Positions 10,742-18,571 of a stretch of DNA of 64,000 nt are shown piece by piece; the first letter of the stretch is position 1, and each line of letters opens with the position of its first letter. The translations under genes and the position numbers were made by a program. The notes below the pieces were generated by a model that was not told the origin of the DNA, ran no database searches, and saw nothing but the letters and a program-made list of their open reading frames with translations. The stretch is from Ascaphus truei (lineage: Eukaryota; Chordata; Amphibia; Anura; Ascaphidae): assembly GCA_036426205.1 (NCBI GenBank), contig CM071570.1, positions 6,961,747 to 7,025,746 of the forward strand, written 5' to 3'.

Positions 10742-12009
10742 TTATTGCTGTGTGTGACTACGCGCATCACTATGTTGCTTGACTTACCCGTGAAATCCAT
10801 GTGTTGGGCCGGACGTTCACTTCCTTCAGGGCGCATATTCGAAGGTACGTATTTGAGGGTAGGGTAAGGAGGGGGTGGGAGGCAGCGGGGAGGGAGGGGG
10901 AGGGGAGGGGGGACTGGGAGGAGCACATGAGGGTCAACACAAAGGGGGTTGGGTTCACGACACAAAACAACAAATACTCTAATGTACAAAAAACAAATAG
11001 GAACATGAAGACAAGAGCCCACTCCGGGAGCCCCCGGGGGTGGCCCTTGCGCCCAAGGGATGGGTCCTTTGGCCCAGACTGACGACGGGATCTCCCCTGC
11101 CTGCTGGGTCCTGGCTTCCCTGGGACTTGTTTGCAACCCCTATTCTGTAGGGATCGTAGCGGGGGACACATACACGCCGATCAGGGGACTGTCCTGCCGG
11201 CGCATCTCCTTTAAACAGACAACAGTTAATTAACAGTATAACATAACTTTAGCAATAAAAAACTCTCAATCACATAACATCTACCTACTGAGTTTCTCCC
11301 CTAGTTCCACCTCTCCCTGCTCCTCCTGTTTTTGCCCTCTATGTGCGTGTAGGTTGTAAGGAGCACCGTGTCCTCCCAAAGGGTTCTTATTGTGTGGTCC
11401 TCGTAGCACCAATCTCGATCTCTTTTGGTGGTGATGAGCCCAGAGGACCAACTACCTAGTTTTCATTGTCCTCACATGTGTGAATGTCTACTCTCTATAT
11501 GGTAGGGTGCCGGACTCCCCCTCTTTAGGTGCCTCTGTGTTTTAATGTGTGGGTGGTGAACGTTTAATGTGCGGGTGGTCTGCATGTATTGTAACCACAT
11601 AGCGGCATCCAAGATGGCGGAGGGGCCATTAGCGCACATGACGATGACGTTAGTCCTATCTCCCTATGGTGTTCCATGTTCCCCTGTGGGGTTAAGCGGG
11701 AGGCAACCACCGATTCCCCAACCCTCGGATGGCCCAGACATGCATTTACACCTCCCGTCCCCCGCCCACCAGCCCACTCCCTCAACACTCTAAGGTCCCG
11801 CTCCCTCCGTCAGCGCTCCCGCACTGCCGACAGGCGGGGCGCTGACATTCACCGACCGCGATATGCGGTCTGTAGGGGTCGGGAGCCGGAGCGGGAGGTG
11901 GTCGGGAGCAGGAGGCTTGAGCGGCGGGGGGGGGGGGGCGTGGCCTGAGCGGAGGGACCCGCTATTCTCCCCCTCTTCTCCCTCCATGGGCTCGGGCTGG
12001 AGTTGCTGA

Positions 12010-12445
12010 TCACAAGCAACACACATACTCATTCACACACGCAGGCGTTCATACACACACGCAGGCGCTCATTCACACACGCAAGCGCTTATTCACACAC
12101 GCAGGCACTCTTACACACATACATGCAGGCACTCTCACACACCCCCAGGCACTCTCACACACACACAGGCACTCTCACACACACACAGGTACTCTCACAC
12201 ATACCCACCCACACACACATAGGCAAGCAGTCACTCATACATATATACATGCACACACAGACAGAGGCATGCACACAGGCATACACACACAGGCACTCTC
12301 ATGCACCCTCACCCAAACACACCCACACCCACATAGGCAAGCAGTCATTCATACCTATACACATACACATGCACACACACAGACAGAGGAAGGCACTCAC
12401 GCACACACACACAGGCATCCAGACACCCAGACACATATACAGATA
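12010..12445. repeat. CA-rich microsatellite / degenerate minisatellite
   Basis: Long runs of CACACA are interspersed with GCAGGCACTCTC-type words in roughly 20-30-bp periods. The threonine/histidine-rich ORFs across it are products of the repeat. The block is absent from the equivalent spacer of copies B, C and D, so it is a private expansion in copy A. Confidence 0.9.
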
Positions 12446-13058
12446 GGCATCCGCGTTACCTCCCCCCCCCACACTCCCCCCCCTCCCGGTCCTCAGCTAC
12501 ACCACGCGACGTGCCGGGACACAGATCTCCTGTATCCCCCAGTGGCGGATGCGTCACCGCGTGCAGTCAGCTGCGCAGCCAAAGGGGGCCGGGACCGGCT
12601 CGGAAGGGTTCCCTTGCTGCGGGTCCCATCTCTTCTTGCGCTCCGGTCCGGCCCCCCCTGACGTCATTAACCCGCCCTCCCTGACGTCACTATACCGCCT
12701 CCATTGTCCCTGGACGTGTCCCATCGCCGGGTGCACTGCCCGGTGTGTCAAGTTGCTGGGTCTCGCCGGTTCGGGGACATATCTGGGTCCCAGAGGGGGG
12801 GTTCGGATGCTGGCGTGGTCCTGCTGGCGCCATCTAGGGGTTCGGCTACGTCATCGACCAGTGCCGTCGCCCCTGCGTCCCTCTACGTATGCGTCCTGGT
12901 TCTAGTCTCGCGGGAGCCAGTGACGTCACTGAGGCAGCCCGCGAAGAACTGGGCTGCTCCCGCTCGCCTCGGGGAAGGGGCAGGAGAAGATGGCCGCCCC
13001 GCGAAAAAGGTGAGTAGATCTGTGGGGGCTAAAAGGTTTCTTGATCCCCGTGGGGGGG

Positions 13059-13115
13059 NNNNNNNNNNNNNNNNNNNNNNNNNNNNNNNNNNNNNNNNNN
13101 NNNNNNNNNNNNNNN
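13059..13115. other. Assembly gap (57 Ns) with duplicated flanks
   Basis: The 46-47 bases just before the gap (from GAGTAGATCTGTGGGGGC to the G-run at 13058) recur directly after it (13116-13163). This pattern suggests two overlapping contig ends that were not merged. Confidence 0.95.
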
Positions 13116-13270
13116 GAGTAGATCTGTGGGGGCTAAAAGGTTTCTTGATCCCCGTGGGGGGGGTCGATGGGGGCTCCCGGACAAGCACCCCTTGGGTAGG
13201 GCCATCTAGAGGATCCTGCTGGGGAGTTTGGGGGAGAATGTAGTTATTTATCGGGGTGGTAGAGCAGAGT

Positions 13271-14250
13271 TTATGTGGAGCTCGGCGAATCCTCCACAAC
13301 TCCAGCTGCGGATCGTGAGCTCCCAGCTGCGCGCCTTGAGGTTGAGGGGGCGCCATCTTCAGCAGCTACCAGGTGAGGGGGGCTTTGCGGGGAGCCCAGG
13401 ACCCTACGAAGGAATCCCTCTCCATCATCCACATGTTTTAGTGTGTATGCAACACCGTTTTTCACAACCAGAACTGCACATGGGAACAACCACCTGTAGC
13501 GCACCTCTTTGTCCCGGAGCGCTCTGGTTATGGGGGCCATTGCCTTTCTTTTTGCCAGGGTAGCGGGGGACAGATCTTGATATACTTGGAATTTGATGCG
13601 TTCAAACTCCACTGTTTTCATCTCTCTGGCGATTCTGCATGTTTGTTCTTTTGTCCGGTAGCAGTGGAAACGCATAACGATGTCTCTGGGGGGGGGTCTC
13701 CCTGCTGCGGTCTTCCTCTGAGTGCCCTATGGCACCTGTCCAGCATTAAGTCCCTTTCTGTCAGATCTGGGAACAGATGCTCCAGCCACTTAGTGGCGAA
13801 GTCCTCCGGGTCTGTGACCGATTCTGGCACCCCGCGCAGGCGGACATTGCAGCGTCGATCGCGGTTCTCCCCGTCCTCGATCTTGTCTTCCAGGATTCTG
13901 ATTTGATCTTTAAGGGTGGACACTTGAGTTTGTGTCTGGGATATGGCGCTGGTGTTCTCTTCTGCCCTAGACTCCAGGGTATCGGTACGCTCCCCCAGGG
14001 CATCCACATCTTTCCTTAATGCCCAGAGCTCTGCCTTGAAGAACTTTTGCATGTTGGAACAAAACTCATTCATGTCTTTCCTCCGCATCAATGCCATGTC
14101 ATCCTGCTCCTCTGCGGGGGTGTCCATATCAGGGTCTGCTGCTGGCAGCTGCACAGGGGAATCAGGAGTCCCGGCCTTAGCTGTACCTTTACTTTGAAAA
14201 TATGTAGATACTGGCTGCGTTTTTCTGCGAACCGCTTTGGTAGAAGCCAT
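13271..14250 (-). pseudogene. L1 ORF1 protein (RNA-binding), one frameshift
   Basis: ORF1p of L1 elements is a coiled-coil trimer that coats the element RNA. The first frame (14250-13618) starts MASTKAVRRK, has a heptad-like coiled coil at about residues 65-115 and the RRM signature DRRCNVRLRGVPES near 128-141, then RCHRALRG. The second frame (13675-13271) continues with MRFHCYRTKEQ, QDLSPATLAKRKA and the C-terminal domain. The junction falls in a nine-G run (plus strand) near 13687-13695, so a one-base homopolymer error or slippage mutation explains the break. Repaired length would be about 326 residues, close to the 318 residues of copy C. With this break the protein would end shortly after the RRM. 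Confidence 0.88.
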
Positions 14251-14389
14251 CCTTGTAGGTTGATGTATGTTGCGCTTATCTTTAGTAAGGAAACAATAGC
14301 GTTTTAACTGTTATTTTTCACTATAATGCACCGGGGGGAATGGAGCTCTCACTCTAAGCTGCCATTCACCATCGGGGGGCGTGTCCTCC

Positions 14390-14401
14390 CACGCTATTTT
14401 T
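14390..14401. repeat. Target-site duplication of L1 copy A, right copy
   Basis: Exact match to 6316-6327. The next bases are AATAG, giving the pre-insertion site TATTTTT/AATAG. Confidence 0.9.
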
Positions 14402-14691
14402 AATAGAATGTTGCTAAATGATGATGTGTCAAACATAAGGCTGCTTCACATTGTATACTTTTATTGGTCTGCGTTTGTCCATAACCTCAGGGACATTACA
14501 TTAGAGATTATAGAGTTCATGAAGAGGTTAATAGAGTGTATAGAATGCAGACATTAGGGAGGTGCTAAGGGCTTACCCGCAGTGCGCAGGTGCTCGACGC
14601 TCTCCCTTTAGATGGGACTGGTGTTGGTTTACACCAGCTGTTATGCAGGATTAGAGAGGAGCTGTGATGCACCTGCGCGTGAGTGAGGGGG

Positions 14692-14703
14692 CTATATATA
14701 GCG
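14692..14703 (+). promoter_or_regulatory. TATA-like box of PLE terminal repeat
   Basis: CTATATATAGCG lies 15 nt before the hammerhead motif. The following GCGTTGTA is also found at the equivalent place in the PLE terminus at 33.5 kb (minus strand), which supports a conserved core-promoter element rather than chance. Confidence 0.4.
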
Positions 14704-14717
14704 TTGTACTGTGATCT

Positions 14718-14770
14718 AGAATCACTCTTTGATAAAGTCCCTCTGTGGACGAAACGCGTCAGAGTATTCT
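14718..14770 (+). ncRNA. Hammerhead ribozyme relic (PLE-associated)
   Basis: Order: stem I strand AGAATCACTCT, core TTGATAAA, stem II GTCC-CTCTGT-GGAC, GAAA, CGCGTC with GTC cleavage triplet, and the complementary stem I strand AGAGTATTCT. Stem I is nearly perfect and stem II is 4 bp. The core departs from CUGANGA: the C is T and the G8 position is A. C3 and G8 pair in active hammerheads, so the U/A combination could be a compensatory change, but an extra A is also present before stem II. Activity is uncertain. Confidence 0.65.
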
Positions 14771-15090
14771 CCTCATGTGTTTTTAATCTTTTGGCTTACA
14801 TGCCGCCATTAAGTTTTTTTGTCATGCACCTGCCTCCAGCCTGATTCCGACTGCGGTGCTTGCTCCCACAACCCTGCCTCACTGTTCATAAATGACAATA
14901 GAAAAATGAGTAAGCCAAACAAATTTAATCAAGAAAAGAACACAAACCTTCAAGGGGCGAAGGTCACACAGTGACAGTGACACCTCAATAACCCCCTACG
15001 GTGAGACTGAGCCGGAGGCACACCACCAACAGACTACAGAAAGCTCAGAGACACATCCTGCATTGCCGTGGACTCATACTGGTAGGTAGA

Positions 15091-15777
15091 GAACATCTCT
15101 AGACTTAGTGTCTGTGCTATTGTCAGTACTCTCTTTTGGCTTGCACCGTATACCCACTGATCCTAGTATGTATCTGTTAGGGACAATGCAATGCTTTCTA
15201 CTTGGGATTTTGAGCTCTCCTTGTTACCTAGTCAGGTTTTCTTTGAACATGATTAAGGAGCCTAATATCCCCCATAACGCTTTCCCCCAAAGGCCATTAC
15301 ACAATCACCAATTGTAACGAATTGCAGTATAATACAGGGTCAGTCTTGCACCTGCTTGAGACTTATAGCAGTCTACGTACATAGACTAACTAACTTAACA
15401 CAATCAAATTCACTGTGACATCTGGCAGGTAGACGATGAATTTCAAACAAACAAATCAGAAATCTGTCCGGCATATCCTGTTTAAATCAGGTATGAATAG
15501 CAACACGAAGAGCTGAGTCCAGATGTCTACAAAATAACACAATGTATATTGGTTACATCTCCAAAACAAAATGATTGATGTCCGGACTATAGTTAAGGAA
15601 CACTGAACATACAGACAGGTTATATCTGTATGTCCATTTTTCTTCACTCTCTATAAAAGCACTGGAGAGGATTTCTGATATACCCACAAGCCTTAAGTGA
15701 TCCTGGACACCATTTCAACACCAATGGGTGTACAAGAAAAGAATGCACACAATGCGCACCAGGGATTAGAATAGGTA
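15091..15777. other. No gene recognised
   Basis: AT-rich sequence without a recognisable domain. Short ORFs here (for example 15108-15317) show no family signature. Part may still belong to the PLE fragment on the left. Confidence 0.4.
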
Positions 15778-17294
15778 TGAAACCAGGTCCTCCGTGGGTG
15801 TCTGCTGTCCCGCGACCCCTCCCCTGTTTCCTCCGCTGCTGCGGGTCACTCGCTGGACCCACCGGCACTTTGGGAGGGTGGGGGCCAGTGCAGGGAGCGC
15901 TTTTCCATTCCGGCGGTCCCCGGCGGTTCCCGAGCAGGGCGCCGCCATCTTGATGCAGGTCGTGCATGCGCAGTAAGTCCCCAGCAGCCCTGCAGAGATC
16001 GCGCATGCGCAGGACAGCGCGAGGAGAGGTAGCGAAAACCTAGCCTACCAGGGAAGGATCTAGGCAGGGACTATGAGTCCCCTGAGCCTCTGCGCGCCCC
16101 ACGTGATGCCAGGGAGCCAATAGAGCTTAGGATCTCCCTAGAGGGGGAGAATAGATACTTTTCACGTGCTGCAGAACGGCAGTTGGAGCTGGGAGCTAGG
16201 AGGGAGCAGGAAGGGTGTAGGGAGCAAGTGAAGCTCCTGCACCAGGTAGGTTTCCCAATCTCAGATAGGCCCCAACTCACCATCAGGCTAGTGGGTAATT
16301 GATAAGGGACGGCCCTAGGTTAGGGACGCTGCCCTTAGGTTTGGAAGGTGCCTTATTGTCCGGTCACAGCGGTCAGTGCTGTGAGGGCGGACAAGAGGGC
16401 ATTGTGCCAGGTTGTAGTGCGTTGCTGCAGGGATTAGGAGAGGCAGGTAGCGTGAGGCAACTGGGGGGGTCATAGCGGTAACCAACCTGGGGACCATGGC
16501 CCAGGGCCCGCGTTATGAGTAGTGTGGGTGCAGGGGGTCAGGGACCTACCTGCATAGGATAGGTGACCCCGTAGGCCCTAGGAGGTTTGCCCTAAGTCAT
16601 GCAAGGTTGCTGTGCTGTAGGGACGGCCTATAGTACAGCGAGTGTCACGTTGGTTCACGGAGTCAGTTAAGGACTTCTTTGGTTACGCTGCGCATCTGTG
16701 CAAAAGGTTCGGCGCCGTTCTTCGTTGCGGCTGCAGAGGCTATCCTGGTGGGATCGTCCTGGAGAGGGGTTCCGGTGTTCTTCGGTCGCCGGATCCTTTG
16801 TGAAGCCAGTTGCAGATCCGAGCACAGGAGTGCTCGGCAGGTACTCTAAATCTACAAGTGCACCAACAAGGCCTAACACACTCACAAGGGACATAGTGGC
16901 TGCGCAGTCACACATATCATTCTTACTGTGGAGGTGAAGGAGGAGGTGGAAGTAGCGTCTTGCATGACGCCGTGTATAGTGTCGCCTCTAGGGAGGGACA
17001 CCGGATAATATATGTACATGTGTATGAGATTGCCTGCCAGTAAATCATTGATTGTCTTACCTACGTGTGGAGTGATATATATATATTTCCTGCGAGGAAC
17101 CACTCCCCCTCTGGTGGAAGCCATCGCAGGTTGAGGCGCTGCACCCAATATAGTATTGCGCGAGTAACCCCAGGCTCTCCGTGGCAGAGACTTAGGCCCT
17201 GTGAGCCAAGCAGGTATAGCACCACACCTGGTAACGCTAAGTTCCCCGCACCCACACTATATCTGCGATTGGGTGGGGTGGAATACCCGTTACA
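15778..17294 (-). mobile_element. LTR-like repeat, copy 4 (solo LTR candidate)
   Basis: On the minus strand it begins TGTAACGGGTATTCC, identical to the start of the copy at 30599, and ends near a degenerate ACCTGGTTTCA-like terminus. The shared internal word GGTGCAGCGCCTC and a GC-rich part with ATGCGCA and a GCCGCCATCTTG motif are present. GGTA flanks both ends (15774-15777 and 17295-17298), a plausible 4-bp target-site duplication. Short TG..CA ends and a 4-bp duplication fit a solo LTR, but no retroviral genes or primer-binding site are seen. Confidence 0.6.
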
Positions 17295-17675
17295 GGTAGA
17301 AAATATTTATTAAAACCAAAGATAACTGAGGGGATCCAACCCCACCTCAGTACACATACACACTAGATCCGGGTAAATATAGCAGAAATACCCCCACACA
17401 GAGATGAATGTATCAACTTAGACTAGATCTAAACACAGTGATTCAAAAAATAAAAAATAAATAAAAAGACATGAATGTTCAAAATAAAGGGACCCAGATA
17501 TATGCTAATAATAAAGCTGAACAACTGCCTAAATCTGAAGGGGGGAGACGGGAACTTACACTGAAGTGCCGAGCGTACAAGGGTCCAGACCACGCCACCG
17601 CAGAGATGTAACCACCGCACGAACTTCCTGCAAGCGCCGTCTCGGCCTAACAGCATACGCGCAGAGTGACCTGTC

Positions 17676-17720
17676 GTGACCTCTACGTGTTTCGCACTAC
17701 GTGCTTTGTCAGGAGGTCAC
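17676..17720 (-). ncRNA. Hammerhead ribozyme (near-intact) of PLE terminal repeat
   Basis: Minus strand order: stem I GTGACCTC, core CTGACAAA, stem II GCAC-GTA-GTGC, GAAA, CACGTA ending in the GUA cleavage triplet, stem I return GAGGTCAC. Stem I is a perfect 8 bp and stem II a perfect 4 bp. The only core defect is A at the G8 position of CUGANGA, with one extra A before stem II. This is the best-preserved ribozyme in the window. G8 is thought to act in catalysis, so this exact copy may be weak or dead. Confidence 0.75.
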
Positions 17721-17967
17721 GCACAGAGTCACTCACGCGTATTTACATAACTGTCCACCAATCAACAGCCGAGCTGTGGATTGGAACCTGATATATTCCA
17801 AATATGCATTGTATTAGTATACAAGTATCATGGAACAGATAAAATGAAATAATCAAAAATAAAAAAAATATATATAAAAAATACAAAAGTACAGCACAAA
17901 ACAGAACCATATTTCATCTTAAAAACGGGGCGAGTTCTATTAATTTATTAAAGCCAGTCGGGTACCT

Positions 17968-18186
17968 TCATTGGAATGTAAAGATCCAATATTGTTCCCT
18001 TTTCAACAAATTGAGATCACTATTTCCTTGTCTGATATTATAAGGAACACATTCCAATCCCATAAATCTTATACAACTAGGATCGTTGTTATGAATTTCT
18101 TTAAAGTGTTTAAGTAAAGGGGTTAAAGGCATGCCTTTCGCTAGATTTTTAGGTATGTTTTTAACATTTCTCAGATGTTCTAGCAT
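17968..18186 (-). pseudogene. PLE GIY-YIG endonuclease C-terminus
   Basis: The frame reads MLEHLRNVKN, then LLKHFKEIHNNDPSCIRFMG and LLKREQYWIF, which match the C-terminal half of the PLE GIY-YIG domain (compare RFLEHRRNI, LSRHFCTSHNKDPKSLSVMG and LCTRETYWMYIL in the copy at 61.9-63.6 kb). It joins the fragment at 25285-25707 if L1 B and one target-site copy are removed. Confidence 0.85.
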
Positions 18187-18195
18187 GCGTATTTT
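18179..18195. repeat. Target-site duplication of L1 copy B, left copy
   Basis: TCTAGCATGCGTATTTT, repeated exactly at 25268-25284. Confidence 0.92.
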
Positions 18196-18571
18196 TTTTT
18201 TTCAACTTTCATTTTTATTCGTGGAAATCAGATCTACAGACACGCACCGCCCATGGGCGTACATTATGGTCAAACCACTTTTTTATGAGAAAACAGCTGT
18301 CGACACTGACAGCACCAAACGAACCCCAATTAGGGATTTAAGACAAGACGTACTCGACTTACAGGACTGGGGAGGAGACGTAAGGTGGAGGGGGAAGAGG
18401 GGGGGGGGCGCTCTTGCGATGCTCTGGAGAGGGGATGAAGCGACCACAAGTAGCTGGAGATTCACTTTAAAAGACCTGTTGCTCATTGTAGCGTGTGGGT
18501 GGCTCTAAATAACGTCTCCCTACGTCCATGTCCCGTCTGTCCCATCCAAGGAGAACGCATTTTTCATACTA

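Larger units (their letters stand above)
10742..13270 (-). promoter_or_regulatory. Long GC-rich inter-ORF spacer of L1 copy A
   Basis: About 2.5 kb (including 57 Ns and a possible false duplication) separate ORF1 from ORF2. On the plus strand it contains G-runs at 10868-10920 and 10941-10952, CpG-rich sequence with AAGATGGC-type YY1-like motifs (near 11611 and 12989), and a CA-rich block. Similar spacers occur in copies B, C and D. No conserved protein is visible in it. A regulatory role (internal promoter or leader for ORF2) is inference. Confidence 0.5.
6328..14389 (-). mobile_element. L1 element of the Tx1-like group, copy A, full length
   Basis: This is an 8.06-kb non-LTR retrotransposon on the minus strand. 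From its 5' end it has a short 5' UTR (14389-14251), ORF1 (14250-13271, one frameshift), a 2.5-kb GC-rich inter-ORF spacer containing the assembly gap, an intact ORF2 (10741-6938), and a 3' UTR ending in an A-rich tail (T-rich at 6328-6341 on the plus strand). A perfect 12-bp target-site duplication flanks it. Because ORF2 is open and the duplication is unmutated, this looks like a young insertion. Confidence 0.93.
14402..15090 (+). mobile_element. Penelope-like element terminal/leader fragment (plus copy)
   Basis: This segment is the right-hand continuation of the sequence interrupted by L1 A. It contains a TATA-like box, a hammerhead relic and the leader shared with 4690-5313 in inverted orientation; the shared part ends near 14881. 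Just after it an ATG at 14907 opens a short reading frame (MSKPNKFNQEKN...) that soon meets a stop and might be a decayed PLE 5' ORF. The right boundary is an estimate. Confidence 0.55.
17298..18195 (-). mobile_element. Penelope-like element, 3' part (left of L1 B)
   Basis: Minus strand: C-terminus of the GIY-YIG endonuclease, then AT-rich 3' sequence, then a terminal repeat with a hammerhead motif and GC-rich leader down to about 17440. It continues at 25285 across the L1 B insertion. Confidence 0.8.

Noticed and set aside
12003..12661. His/Thr-rich ORFs
   Set aside because: Pure translation of the CA-rich microsatellite.
11560..13000. CpG-island-like region that could be a host promoter
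   Set aside because: It lies inside L1 copy A, bounded by a perfect target-site duplication, so it belongs to the element.
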